64,000 nucleotides of DNA from NCBI RefSeq assembly GCF_949769255.1, contig NZ_OX458329.1:1054001-1118000 (forward strand), read 5' to 3'. The notes under the pieces are model-generated. The model saw only the letters and a list, made by a program, of their open reading frames with translations. It was not told where the DNA came from and made no database searches. Shown piece after piece: positions 32,847-41,802 of this stretch; within the stretch, counting starts at the first letter, position 1, and each line of letters opens with the position of its first letter. The stretch is from Mobiluncus massiliensis (GTDB lineage Bacteria; Actinomycetota; Actinomycetes; Actinomycetales; Actinomycetaceae). Position numbers and translations under genes: made by a program.

Positions 32847-34147
32847 TGGTCAATCGGATGGATACCACGCTGCTGCTGCCGGATTTAGCCAACCAATATG
32901 CCACGGCGTCCCACTCCGTCAGCTTGCGCCTGCTCGCCTATGCCCTGCAGTCTTTCCCTCTAGCCGAGCCTTTCGCCCCTAGCCCCAATCGCAGCGAGAC
33001 AGAAAATCTGAATATTTTGCGTCTTTGGGCAGACATGCTGGTGGCTCGCGGTGAAAACGGCGCGGCGGCCTCCACTTGGAAGCAAGTCGCGGTGTGGTGT
33101 CACCATCTGGACGACTTGCAGGGCGCTACCTACGCCCTGGTGCAAGCCCATGCCCTGCTCTTGCCCCAGATTCCCCCGGCAGAGGCTTCCGACACCGCGG
33201 CGCAGCTGATTAAGTTCCTCACCAGAGTCCCCGATTCGCTGGAAAAGTCTGAATCGATGATTCTGTTGGCAACCAGCCTGCTGGAACTGGGGGATTTACG
33301 AGCTGCCCAAATTCTCCACGATGAAGCGGCCGGCAGTACCGCACGAATTCGCCTGGATTCCGCACTGTTACAAGCGAAAATATTTCTGGCTCAGGGACAC
33401 CGGGAACAGGCACAATTTTTCCTTGACGATTTGGAGGGTAACCCGGGAATTTTTTCTGACCTGCAAGGTGCCCGCATGACTATTGGCATGTTTCGCCTGA
33501 GCCTTGATCAGGACAGCGGAAACCTCACCGCGGCGCTGGAGCGAGTGAAAACATTCTCCCAGCAGGCCAAATCAGAGGGTCTGCTGCTCCAACAAGCCCT
33601 GCTGAGCGCCACTCGTACCGAACTCAACGCCGAAATGCACCTGGATCAGGATGTCATCGTCCACGGCATCGAAACCCTCCAACTCTTTGACCAGCTAAAT
33701 CTGGGAGAAACCCGCCGCATCGGCGTTAAAGCGATACTGGCTCGTTCGCTGGCGCGAATGGGGCGCGCCAAGAAGGGCATTGAATACGCCGAGGAAGTGT
33801 CGGCTTGGGCGCAAAGCCACGAAAATCTGGAACTGGAGCAAGAATTTACGGTCATCGCCGCAGACATGGCGGCGCGCGACCTGCAAGGTATCCGCGCCGC
33901 CGGTCTCTATGGCTGCGCCGCGGATTTATACAGCGAACAACCGCTCTTGCGGGCTCGCTACCTGCGAAAATGCGCGGTGCAACTGGTTTATTCCGCCGGA
34001 TCTGACCGGGAAACCACTATCCGCTGGGCGCTTTCGCTGCTGCGCGAAGCTGGAGATTTACTTCACAGCATGGAACGCAACGGCGAAGTCGCCGCGGAAC
34101 TCTCCGCTTGGGAATTCGACCGCCTGTGGATTCGCACCCGGAAATAG
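32846..34147 (+). CDS. helical-repeat protein B2 of the four-gene solenoid cluster
   Basis: A 433-residue helical solenoid, paralogue of B1 across the central and C-terminal parts (RAAGLYGCAADL at 350-361; TIRWALSLLREAGDLLHSM aligns with the last hairpin of B1). Hairpins with TPR-like spacing are visible at 55-110, 135-195 and 290-380. No signal, membrane helix or catalytic motif. It starts with ATG inside TAATG after GGGAGGACGAAGCA and closes the plus-strand trio. Function unknown; as two paralogous pairs encoded together, A and B proteins may form a mixed scaffold. Confidence 0.8.
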   Translation: MVNRMDTTLLLPDLANQYATASHSVSLRLLAYALQSFPLAEPFAPSPNRSETENLNILRLWADMLVARGENGAAASTWKQVAVWCHHLDDLQGATYALVQAHALLLPQIPPAEASDTAAQLIKFLTRVPDSLEKSESMILLATSLLELGDLRAAQILHDEAAGSTARIRLDSALLQAKIFLAQGHREQAQFFLDDLEGNPGIFSDLQGARMTIGMFRLSLDQDSGNLTAALERVKTFSQQAKSEGLLLQQALLSATRTELNAEMHLDQDVIVHGIETLQLFDQLNLGETRRIGVKAILARSLARMGRAKKGIEYAEEVSAWAQSHENLELEQEFTVIAADMAARDLQGIRAAGLYGCAADLYSEQPLLRARYLRKCAVQLVYSAGSDRETTIRWALSLLREAGDLLHSMERNGEVAAELSAWEFDRLWIRTRK

Positions 34148-34276
34148 CTCACCGGCCCATAAGCCGATGACAGGCACGGCTGGTGCCTCCGAAAAAGACG
34201 ACCGCGCCCTGGTCCTAATCTGAACCGTAAGATAAAATATTGCTGAGTTGTCTGTGTTTTGGAAGGCGGTGCAACG

Positions 34277-34684
34277 ATGAAAGCAAATTTAGTTCTCTAT
34301 CGATTCGTTGCCATATTTCTCAGTCTCGCAGTCGTGGCTCATTCCGGGTTCGCGCTGTGGCAGCTGTACCTGAGCGGCAAAACGTTCTATCCCTCTGAAC
34401 ACACCACGATTTACTATCCGTCGATACCCCTGGGCTCCCAGCTGGCCGTGCTAGCTCTGGCGCTGGGTTCGTTTGGTTTCGTAGCGGTTTCCATGAAGCA
34501 CGGGTTTTCTGTTGGGTGGCTCCTCCCGGCGCTGGCCCTTTCCACGCTTTGCCTTGTGGCGACCGGAACCGTGGGTCTGATTATGGCAGCACTGACCCTC
34601 GTCACCGCCGCAGCCTACAGCTTGGCACGGTTCGCGCCCAAACTGGCTCGTGCCAAAACCTCGAGCCCGAGGTCAGTCTCCTAG
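34277..34684 (+). CDS. small four-helix membrane protein
   Basis: A 135-residue protein with four predicted membrane helices (about 8-30, 52-72, 78-98 and 100-122) and a short basic C-terminus. ATG 34277 follows GGAAGGCGG. It lies 129 bases after B2 on the same strand, so it may belong to the solenoid cluster as a membrane component, but an own promoter is possible. No recognisable family. A strong bidirectional terminator follows. Confidence 0.75.
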   Translation: MKANLVLYRFVAIFLSLAVVAHSGFALWQLYLSGKTFYPSEHTTIYYPSIPLGSQLAVLALALGSFGFVAVSMKHGFSVGWLLPALALSTLCLVATGTVGLIMAALTLVTAAAYSLARFAPKLARAKTSSPRSVS

Positions 34685-34698
34685 GACGTAAAAACAGC

Positions 34699-34729
34699 GT
34701 GGGGCCGGTTGGCAATCAACCAGCCCCAC
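34699..34729. terminator. bidirectional terminator between membrane protein and pspA
   Basis: GTGGGGC-C-GGTTG/CAACC-A-GCCCCAC, loop 5. On the minus strand GCTGTTTTTACG follows, on the plus strand AACTTTTGC. It serves the convergent genes on both sides. Confidence 0.8.
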
Positions 34730-34745
34730 AACTTTTGCGAAAGCA

Positions 34746-35468
34746 TTAGCCGTTGTTCTTTAAAGCGTTGAGCCGCGCTGCCACTTCCGCGTCTGCCGCG
34801 GACACATCCAGGGCGGCGAACTGTTCCTCCAGGGATTCGCTCTCCCCCGCCAGCTCGGCCTGACCGGCCGCCATGGCCTCGGCCCGGCGGACCTTTTCCT
34901 CAAAACGCCCCAGCTCGGAAGTCGGATCCATAATGTTAATCTTGGACACGGCCTGCTGCACCTGGGTTTGCGTGGCCGCGGTCTTAGAGCGAGCTACCAA
35001 CGAGTCCCGCTTCGACTTCAACTCCTCCAGCTGCATCTTCATCTTGTTCAGCCCGGACTTGAGTTTATCCACCGTGGCGGTCTGGGAAGCAATAATCGGA
35101 GCCGCTTCCTCGACCTCCTTTTCAAAGCTAATCTGTTTCGTGATGGCGACCTTCGCCAGGTTGTCCATCTTGTCAGCTTCGGCCGCGTTCCCGGCAGCTC
35201 GCAGTTCATCGGCTTTTCGGGAAGCCGCCGCGGCTTTCGCCCCCCACTCGGTGGCGGCCTGCTGATCCTCATCGCGGTCGCGTTCCGCTAAACGCAGATT
35301 CCCAATCGTTTGCGCCACCGCCTGTTCAGCCTCCGCGATTTCATTGGTGTAATCACGTACCAGCTGGTCAAGCAGCTTTTCGGGGTCCTCTGCCTTGTCC
35401 AACAGCGCGTTGATATTAGCCTTGGTGATTTGGGCAATACGCCCCAAAATAGATTGCTTTTCAGCCAT
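34746..35468 (-). CDS. pspA: PspA/IM30-family membrane-stress protein
   Basis: A 240-residue protein, almost entirely coiled-coil helix, of the PspA/Vipp1 (ESCRT-III-like) family, which coats the inner face of a damaged membrane. It opens with the amphipathic segment and the family block GRIAQITKANINALLDKAED, then LVRDYTNEIAEAEQAVAQTI; the rest is heptad-rich, ending SAADAEVAARLNALKNNG. No PspB/C or PspN gene is nearby; the neighbouring ABC-F gene is divergent. Ribosome-binding site GGAAGGACAGAAA. Confidence 0.92.
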   Translation of the reverse strand: MAEKQSILGRIAQITKANINALLDKAEDPEKLLDQLVRDYTNEIAEAEQAVAQTIGNLRLAERDRDEDQQAATEWGAKAAAASRKADELRAAGNAAEADKMDNLAKVAITKQISFEKEVEEAAPIIASQTATVDKLKSGLNKMKMQLEELKSKRDSLVARSKTAATQTQVQQAVSKINIMDPTSELGRFEEKVRRAEAMAAGQAELAGESESLEEQFAALDVSAADAEVAARLNALKNNG

Positions 35469-35648
35469 TTTCTGTCCTTCCAGTCGAGCGGCTTGTGCGT
35501 TTTAACGCTATCGCACCCGCCGACATCACCACTCACCCTTTGGGGTGATTTTTCGTCCCGAGAATCGTTCGCCAGACGGATTTTTGGGGGTTGTATCTCA
35601 CGTCACAAGGTCGGGTGGGCAGGTTTTCGGTTCTGGCGGTTTTCCGAC

Positions 35649-35654
35649 TAAACT
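35649..35654 (+). promoter_or_regulatory. -10 element, leaderless ABC-F gene
   Basis: TAAACT ends 6 bases before the GTG start of the ABC-F gene; no ribosome-binding site is present. Confidence 0.5.
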
Positions 35655-35660
35655 CTTGGG

Positions 35661-37271
35661 GTGATTACTGCCACTGACCTCACCTTGCGGATTGCGGACC
35701 GTGTCCTGATGGAACACGCTTCGTTCCAGGTCAACAAGGGTATGCGGGTCGGTTTGGTGGGTCGTAACGGCGCCGGTAAAACCACCCTGATGAGACTGCT
35801 GAGCGGTACCGGGCTGCCCGACGCTATTCAGGTTGAGGGAACCGTGTCCCGGTCTGCCACTCCGGGTTACCTTCCCCAAGATCCTCGGGAAGTTGATCCT
35901 GACCAGATCGTGCGCGACCATATCTTGAGCGTGCGTGGACTCGATGTCATCGAAGCCAGAATCCGTAAAGCGGAAGAGGCGATGAGCCGTGAGTCGGGCG
36001 AAAAACAGCAAAAGGCCATGGAAAAATATGTGCGCTTGGATCAGGAGTTTCATATGTCCGGCGGCTACGCGGCAGCTTCCGAGGCCGCGCAAATCGCCGC
36101 TAACTTGGGGATTTCTAACGAAACGTTACGCCAGTCGTTGGGGACGCTCTCCGGTGGGCAACGCCGCCGGGTTGAACTGGCACGCGTGCTGTTTTCCGGG
36201 GCTGACACCCTGCTATTGGACGAGCCCACCAACCACTTAGACCACGATTCCATAGTGTGGTTGCGCAGCTACCTGCGAACGTTTCCCGGCGGGGTCCTGA
36301 TTATTTCGCACAACGTGAAACTTTTGGATGAAACCTTGAATCAGGTTCTGTACCTCGATGCCATGCGCGGCGCGTTGGACGTGTACCACATGGGCTGGAA
36401 AGCCTATCTGCAAGCTCGCGCTGACGATGAGGCGCGGCGGAAACGGGAGCGGGCGGTAGCGGAAAAGAAAGCTGCAGCCCTGCAAGCCCAGGGTGAGCGC
36501 CTGCACGCGAAAGCCACCAAGGCCGTAGCGGCCCAACAGATGCTGCGCCGCGCGGCGCAGCTGCTGGAAAATACCCAGGCGGAGGGCCCGAAAGAAAAAG
36601 TCGCCAAACTCGATTTCCCGCAGCCCCAGCCTTGTGGGAAAGTTCCCCTAGCTGCAGAGGGCATTTCCAAAACCTACGGTTCCCTGGAAGTCTTTACCGA
36701 CCTGACGTTGGCTATCGACCGCGGCTCAAAAGTGGTGGTGTTAGGGTTCAACGGTGCGGGGAAAACCACCATGTTGCGTATCTTGGCTGGCCTAGAGACC
36801 AGCGACACTGGGCGGGTGGTTCCCGGTCACGGACTGAAGCTCGGCTATTACGCCCAGGAACACGAAACCTTGGACGATTCCCTGTCCGTGGTAGAGAATC
36901 TGCGCCAAGCCGCTCCGGAACTTGACGACACCCAGGTGCGTTCCCTGCTGGGACAGTTCCTGTTCTCCGGGGCGGACGCCGACAAGCCCACCGCGGTGCT
37001 CTCCGGCGGGGAAAAGACGCGCCTGGCTCTGGCGACGTTGGTGGTGAGCGGGGCGAACGTGCTGCTGCTGGACGAACCGACCAATAACCTGGACCCTGCC
37101 TCACGGGAGGAAATCCTGAACTCCTTGGCCACCTATGAGGGTGCGGTTATCCTGGTCACCCACGATCCGGGGGCGGTGAAAGCGCTGGATCCGCAACGGG
37201 TCCTGCTGCTGCCCGATGGTGATGAGGACCTGTGGGACGAAACGTATTTGGAACTCGTTGAGGTGGATTAA
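35661..37271 (+). CDS. ABC-F family ATPase (translation factor type)
   Basis: A 536-residue soluble protein with two ABC ATPase domains and no membrane part. Domain 1: Walker A GRNGAGKTT near 34, signature LSGGQRRRVELARVL, Walker B LLLDEPTNHLD. Domain 2: Walker A GFNGAGKTT near 360, signature LSGGEKTRLALATLV, Walker B LLLDEPTNNLDP. Between them is a charged interdomain linker (about 250-310, RRKRERAVAEKKAAALQAQG), which in this family reaches the ribosomal peptidyl-transferase centre. It fits housekeeping ABC-F factors that free stalled ribosomes better than drug-specific resistance proteins, but resistance to ribosome-binding antibiotics cannot be excluded. GTG start set by the family N-terminus. 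Confidence 0.92.
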   Translation: MITATDLTLRIADRVLMEHASFQVNKGMRVGLVGRNGAGKTTLMRLLSGTGLPDAIQVEGTVSRSATPGYLPQDPREVDPDQIVRDHILSVRGLDVIEARIRKAEEAMSRESGEKQQKAMEKYVRLDQEFHMSGGYAAASEAAQIAANLGISNETLRQSLGTLSGGQRRRVELARVLFSGADTLLLDEPTNHLDHDSIVWLRSYLRTFPGGVLIISHNVKLLDETLNQVLYLDAMRGALDVYHMGWKAYLQARADDEARRKRERAVAEKKAAALQAQGERLHAKATKAVAAQQMLRRAAQLLENTQAEGPKEKVAKLDFPQPQPCGKVPLAAEGISKTYGSLEVFTDLTLAIDRGSKVVVLGFNGAGKTTMLRILAGLETSDTGRVVPGHGLKLGYYAQEHETLDDSLSVVENLRQAAPELDDTQVRSLLGQFLFSGADADKPTAVLSGGEKTRLALATLVVSGANVLLLDEPTNNLDPASREEILNSLATYEGAVILVTHDPGAVKALDPQRVLLLPDGDEDLWDETYLELVEVD

Positions 37272-37335
37272 ACCGTGGTCTCTCAACTCCACACGAAACG
37301 GTAAACTGTTTGAGACAGACTAGAGAGGAAAACTG

Positions 37336-38103
37336 ATGCGTTATCACAAGACAGTTGCCAGCATCTTGGGGGCGGCGCTGCTTGCCGTAGCGTTGAGCGG
37401 ATGTGCCGGCACGAAACAAACTCTGGACAACCCTGACAGCGCTTACATCAAGCAAAAGGATTCTCTGCCAACGATGGTGAAACAGTTTTCCGGCCCGAAC
37501 CTCGCCATTATTTTGGGTGGGTTAAGGATTAAGGGCGACAGCTTGAAAGTGTATGACGAAGAAACGACCGCTTCGATGCGCTCCGCGGATCATCAAGCCT
37601 TGGATTTGTTGCGGGAAACCACGTTCAAACCCGAAATGTGCCAGCAAAAGCTCATCGCCTCCTATACCGACAAACCGGAAATCCCCGCGGCTTTTTCCCA
37701 AGCTAACCTCAACAATCACGCTACGGTAGTGCGTTCTCAACTGCGGGCCTACCCGTCCGTGGCACAGGCCCAGAAAGCGATTCAAGTCCAGCGGGATTTG
37801 GCTCAAGCCTGCCCCACCTATGCGGTGACAGCTCCCGGAGGCGCCAGCTCCCAGCAAACCACCGCCGCGGCCGATTATCCGCTTGATGGAGCCCAAGACG
37901 GCTTGATGATGACTTACGGCACGGACCGCGGTGAAGGCCAGATTGCCCCTACCGAAGTCGGGGTGTTTCAGCGGGTCGGCAACTTAGAAATTCGGGTGTA
38001 TTTTGACGGCAGAAATCCCGTCATGGATGCCAACGAGGCTCGCGCCGAATTACAGGAATTCGTAACATATCTGGGCCAAGCTCTGATTGCGAAAGCAAAG
38101 TAG
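37336..38103 (+). CDS. putative lipoprotein of unknown function
   Basis: A 255-residue exported protein with a lipoprotein signal (KTVASILGAALLAVAL) and lipobox LSGC, Cys23 being lipidated. The mature part has two Cys (in PEMCQQK and AQACPTY) that might form a disulfide, and no enzyme motif I recognise. It ends in helix-like FVTYLGQALIAKAK. ATG after GAGAGGAAAACTG. It follows the ABC-F gene by 64 bases but probably has its own promoter. Comparable lipoproteins occur in other Actinomycetaceae as hypothetical proteins. Confidence 0.82.
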   Translation: MRYHKTVASILGAALLAVALSGCAGTKQTLDNPDSAYIKQKDSLPTMVKQFSGPNLAIILGGLRIKGDSLKVYDEETTASMRSADHQALDLLRETTFKPEMCQQKLIASYTDKPEIPAAFSQANLNNHATVVRSQLRAYPSVAQAQKAIQVQRDLAQACPTYAVTAPGGASSQQTTAAADYPLDGAQDGLMMTYGTDRGEGQIAPTEVGVFQRVGNLEIRVYFDGRNPVMDANEARAELQEFVTYLGQALIAKAK

Positions 38104-38168
38104 CTCCCGGAGGAAGCCTCATCCCGGTTCCAAAAGTTTCTGGTGGCGGTCCCCTGGAGCTGGCGGCG

Positions 38169-39281
38169 TTAGCTGCGCGGAGTGCCGCTGATGTAAGGCT
38201 TGGGAATGGGGGCTTCGTCGCCCAAACGCGCCGCCCAGGCTAGGGGCAGCGACGGATCAGTCAGCAGAGGCCGACCGACCTGGACCACGGAGGCTTGACC
38301 GTTGACCAAAATCTGTTCAGCTTGTGCCGGTTCGGTAATCATGCCGACAGCCGAAACGGGCAAGGGCCCCCGGTCTTGAATCTCGGTGGCGTATTTCACC
38401 TGGTAACCCGGCGCCTGCGGAATCTCTACCCCGTCAATCAGCCCGCCGGTGGACACGTCGATAAAGTCAACCCCGAAAGCGGCCAAATCCTGGACAATCC
38501 GACCCCAGTCCTCCAGAGTAACGTCGCGCTGTAGCCCAAATGCTCCGCTGGGAACCCAGTTCGTCGCCGAAATCCGCATCAAGAGCGGGAAGTTTTCTCC
38601 CAGCTCCCCGCGAATCGCCATGACCAGTTCGCGCCAAAAACGGAAACGCCCCTGTAAATCCCCGCCGTATTCATCGGTGCGTTGGTTAGTCAGCGGGGAA
38701 ATGAACTGACTCAACAGGTAACCGTGGGCGCCGTGAAGTTCCACAAAATCGAAACCGGCCGCCAAAGCGCGGCGAATGGCGGAAACGAAGTCCGCTTGAG
38801 TTTTGCGTATATCCGCAGGGGTCATTTCACGAGGAACCTCGTGGCGAGAGGTAAACGGAATCGGGCTGGGCGCAATGGTATGCCAGCCGATGCCTCCCAG
38901 GGAGGAGTCCTCGGGAGCCAGGGGCGTGCCGGAAGGAGACGTGGAGGCTTTCCTGCCGGCGTGAGAAATCTGGATACCAGCAGCCGCACCGCCCTCCTTG
39001 ATGAGAGTGGCCAACCGGGCAAAAGCCGGAATATTTTCGTCCCGGTCCAGCATCAAATCAAAGGGGGTGATGCGCCCCTCCGGGCTGACTGCGGTCGCTT
39101 CCACGATGACGGCGCCCACCCCGCCTGACGCCCTGGCTCCATAATGAACTTCGTGCCAATCGTTAGGCCAACCCGCGGACGGCCCCTCGGAAGAGGCGGT
39201 AAATTGGCACATCGGCGGCATCCACAGACGGTTGCGGGTTTCGAGTTTTTTCAGCCGAAACGGCGTAAAAAGGTGGGACAT
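38169..39281 (-). CDS. Old Yellow Enzyme family NAD(P)H:flavin oxidoreductase (YqjM-like)
   Basis: A 370-residue FMN TIM barrel that reduces activated C=C bonds with NAD(P)H. Family marks are RLWMPPMCQF (the Cys that tunes FMN in YqjM-type enzymes), GIQISHAGRK, FDFVELHGAHGYLLSQFISP (substrate-binding His-Ala-His region, with H-G-A-H intact), NQRTDEYGG and the C-terminal phosphate loop VQVGRPLLTDP. Likely role is detoxification of electrophiles; the natural substrate is unknown. A leaderless start is suggested by TAGAAT 6 bases before ATG. Stands alone. Confidence 0.93.
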   Translation of the reverse strand: MSHLFTPFRLKKLETRNRLWMPPMCQFTASSEGPSAGWPNDWHEVHYGARASGGVGAVIVEATAVSPEGRITPFDLMLDRDENIPAFARLATLIKEGGAAAGIQISHAGRKASTSPSGTPLAPEDSSLGGIGWHTIAPSPIPFTSRHEVPREMTPADIRKTQADFVSAIRRALAAGFDFVELHGAHGYLLSQFISPLTNQRTDEYGGDLQGRFRFWRELVMAIRGELGENFPLLMRISATNWVPSGAFGLQRDVTLEDWGRIVQDLAAFGVDFIDVSTGGLIDGVEIPQAPGYQVKYATEIQDRGPLPVSAVGMITEPAQAEQILVNGQASVVQVGRPLLTDPSLPLAWAARLGDEAPIPKPYISGTPRS

Positions 39282-39287
39282 GGGGTA

Positions 39288-39293
39288 ATTCTA
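39288..39293 (-). promoter_or_regulatory. -10 element, leaderless Old Yellow Enzyme gene
   Basis: TAGAAT on the minus strand ends 6 bases before the ATG at 39281; no ribosome-binding site in between. Confidence 0.5.
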
Positions 39294-39421
39294 ACAAGAG
39301 CCGGGACATCTTTGTTGCGCAAGCTATCCCGTTAGCTGTCCCAAAATCGTCAAAAACGATGCGCACTGCACAGATTTGCAGTACCCACCAGATAACGCCG
39401 AGTTAGATGCCTGTACTCAAA

Positions 39422-39898
39422 TCACACGTTGAAACCGAGGGCCCGCAGCTGCTCACGGCCATCCTCGGTGATTTTGTCCGGACCCCACGGCGGCAGCCAC
39501 ACCCAGTTGATAGATACGGTTTTCACCAAATCTTCCAGCACGAAACGGCACTGGCGCTCAATCATATCCGTCAGCGGACAGCCGGCAGAGGTCAGGGTCA
39601 TATCAATAACCAGGTCATCTCCGTCCAGATGCAGCCCATAAAGCAACCCCAAATCTACAATGTTGATGCCCAGTTCCGGGTCGATAACGTCCTTCAGGAG
39701 CTCCACGATTTCTTCCACCAAGGCACGTTGCTGTTCGGAGAGCTCCGCGCCGGGATTCGCCACGACATCTGCCGCTATCCCGTCAACTACGGTTGCTGAC
39801 TCTGCTGGTGCGGCGCTGACCTCTGATTCCACCGCCGCGCTGGTCTTCGGTGTACCCAACTCGTCCAATAGCTCTTTACTCAAGGGTTCTTCACTCAT
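39422..39898 (-). CDS. sufT: SufT-type iron-sulfur maturation factor (MIP18/DUF59)
   Basis: A 158-residue protein: a variable acidic N-terminal part (about 1-60) then a DUF59 core with VIDPELGINIVDLGLLYGL and MTLTSAGCPLTDMIERQ, the latter holding the conserved Cys. SufT helps deliver Fe-S clusters to target proteins. It closes the suf operon, 4 bases after sufU. I start it at ATG 39898 behind GGAGTAAACCC; a longer frame lacks a site. The DUF59 core is complete. Confidence 0.92.
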   Translation of the reverse strand: MSEEPLSKELLDELGTPKTSAAVESEVSAAPAESATVVDGIAADVVANPGAELSEQQRALVEEIVELLKDVIDPELGINIVDLGLLYGLHLDGDDLVIDMTLTSAGCPLTDMIERQCRFVLEDLVKTVSINWVWLPPWGPDKITEDGREQLRALGFNV

Positions 39899-39902
39899 GG
39901 GT

Positions 39903-40445
39903 TTACTCCTTTGTCGTTTGAGGGGTTTCAGGGTCACAAGTCCGGTTCATCACTTTCGGGTCACAGTGCGACGCTGCCTGCGTGCCGCCGCCGGTTCCAT
40001 CCGTCGCCACAGCTTGGGCCAGCGCATCTTTCAAGGCCATCCACCCCAGCAGAGCGCATTTCACGCGATTGACGTAGCGAGACACCCCTTCCAAGCTGGA
40101 GGCATCGCCCAGACGATCGAGTAGGTCTTCGTCCACTCCCTGGCCTCGCGAATGCATCATTTCGTTGAAATCCTGTTCCAGCCCGTGCACAGTTTCCAGG
40201 TCTTGGCCCTGCACCAGCTCCCACATCATCGACAGGGAGGCCTGCGAAATCGAGCAGCCGTGCCCGTCCCACACCAGGTTGCGTAACTTTCCGTCAGCCA
40301 CTTCCACCTGCAGCGTAACCTCATCTCCGCAGGTCGGATTGACCTGGTGGGAACTGGCGGCCCAGCCGGGCAGGGGGCCAGCACCATGCCGAGCCTTAGA
40401 CTGCTCCAAGATGAGCTGTTGATACAGGTTTTCCAGTTCGTTCAC
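39903..40445 (-). CDS. sufU: SufU Zn-dependent sulfur transfer protein
   Basis: A 180-residue SufU that accepts persulfide sulfur from SufS. The Zn-ligand residues are visible: NPTCGDEVTL (Cys and Asp), DGHGCSISQAS (second Cys) and RVKCALLGW (third Cys). The 18-21 residue insertion between the first blocks, typical of SufU against IscU, appears as the longer ALSM-to-EGVSRY region. A Gly/Thr-rich C-terminal tail of about 35 residues is unusual. GTG start behind AAGGAACACAA, 19 bases after sufS. Confidence 0.92.
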   Translation of the reverse strand: MNELENLYQQLILEQSKARHGAGPLPGWAASSHQVNPTCGDEVTLQVEVADGKLRNLVWDGHGCSISQASLSMMWELVQGQDLETVHGLEQDFNEMMHSRGQGVDEDLLDRLGDASSLEGVSRYVNRVKCALLGWMALKDALAQAVATDGTGGGTQAASHCDPKVMNRTCDPETPQTTKE

Positions 40446-40464
40446 TTGTGTTCCTTCTGTCTAT

Positions 40465-41769
40465 TCAACTATCCGCCGGCGTGACGCCAAAGAACTTCGC
40501 GGCCTGGGGAAGCGCTTGCAGCCAACGGTCAATCTCGTCAATAGTCGTGGTGGGGCTAAACGTGGCCCGCGTGGAAGCGTTCACCCCAAAGAACCGATGC
40601 AACGGAATTGCGCAGTGATGGCCGACCCGCACCGCCACCCCTTGCGAATCCAAGTATTGTCCCAGGTCGTGAGGGTGAATTCCCTTCATCTCAAAGGACA
40701 ACACCCCCGCGCGGTGCGTCATGTCGGTGGGACCGAGCAGTTTCACGCCGGGAATCTCCACCAGCCTTGGCAGGGCGTAAGTGGTGAGGGCCTGTTCGTG
40801 GGCGGCAACCCGCTCCATTCCCAGTTCCTGCAGGTACTTGCACGCCGCGGCCCAACCGACAATCTGGGCGACCGGTTGAGTGCCAGCTTCGAAGCGGTAG
40901 GGTGCCGGCAGGAAAGTCGTTTCCTCCACCGTCACGTTTTCAATCATGGAACCGCCACTGAGGAACACCGGCAGCTGTTCGAGCAGCTCACGGCGTCCCC
41001 ACAGGGCTCCCACCCCGGTGGGGCCGAGCATCTTGTGCGCGGAAAAACACGCGAAATCGACCCCAAGCTGATCGACGTCCAGCGGTAGGTGAGCGCTGGA
41101 TTGGCAGGTATCCATCACGACGATGGCCCCGACCGCCCGAGCAGCGGCAATAATTGGCGCAATGTCCGTTACTGCCCCGGTCACATTGGACAGGTGTGTG
41201 AAGGCAACGACCCGTGTGCGCGACGTAATGACATCCTCCAGGCCGCTCACGTCCAGGCGCCCGTCAGGGGTCAGCTCGATGACTTTCGTGACGACTCCGG
41301 TGCGTTTGGCCACCAGCTGCCACGGCACCAGGTTAGCGTGGTGCTCCGCCCTGGTGAACACGATTTCATCGCCCGGTTGCATGGCAAAAGGTCCGCCCGC
41401 GCGTTCCCAAGTGGCGGCGGCAAACCCGTAGGCCACCAGGTTCAGCGCCTCGGTCGCTCCCGAGGTCCACACGATTTCTTCGGGGTCACTCACGCCCAAG
41501 AAGTCCGCCACGTCCTGGCGGGCATCTTCAAACAAGGCCGTGGCTTCGTCGCCGAGCTGGTGAGTGCCGCGGTGTACTGCCCCGTTGTGGCGGCGGTAAA
41601 AGTTGTCAAGAGCGTCCAACACGACCGCCGGCTTTTGCGAGGTTGCCCCCGAGTCCAGGTAGTCGATGGGCTGACCGTCGCGTCCCAAAACATTGAGAAT
41701 CGGGAAATCCGCGCGTATGCGGGCTAGCTCCGCCTCGCTGAAATCTGTCGCCGCCGGGCCTGTTACCAT
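40465..41769 (-). CDS. sufS: SufS cysteine desulfurase
   Basis: A 434-residue group II, PLP-dependent cysteine desulfurase that passes sulfur from cysteine to SufU. The PLP lysine is in FSAHKMLGPTGVGALWG, the active-site Cys in VRVGHHCAIPLHRF, and other blocks are YLDSGATSQKP, HRGTHQLGDEAT and FTRAEHHANLVPW. It starts at ATG after GGAAGGAGTTGTC, 33 bases after sufC. The N-terminus (MVTGPAATDFSEAEL) is slightly long but typical of actinobacteria. Confidence 0.96.
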   Translation of the reverse strand: MVTGPAATDFSEAELARIRADFPILNVLGRDGQPIDYLDSGATSQKPAVVLDALDNFYRRHNGAVHRGTHQLGDEATALFEDARQDVADFLGVSDPEEIVWTSGATEALNLVAYGFAAATWERAGGPFAMQPGDEIVFTRAEHHANLVPWQLVAKRTGVVTKVIELTPDGRLDVSGLEDVITSRTRVVAFTHLSNVTGAVTDIAPIIAAARAVGAIVVMDTCQSSAHLPLDVDQLGVDFACFSAHKMLGPTGVGALWGRRELLEQLPVFLSGGSMIENVTVEETTFLPAPYRFEAGTQPVAQIVGWAAACKYLQELGMERVAAHEQALTTYALPRLVEIPGVKLLGPTDMTHRAGVLSFEMKGIHPHDLGQYLDSQGVAVRVGHHCAIPLHRFFGVNASTRATFSPTTTIDEIDRWLQALPQAAKFFGVTPADS

Positions 41770-41802
41770 GACAACTCCTTCCCCTCGCCGCTCACGCCGC
41801 CT

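Noticed and set aside
35534..35552. Hairpin CACCC/GGGTG followed by ATTTTT on the plus strand before pspA
   Set aside because: It looks like a terminator in the plus direction, but no plus-strand gene precedes it after the terminator at 34699; it may stop antisense transcripts, which I cannot support.
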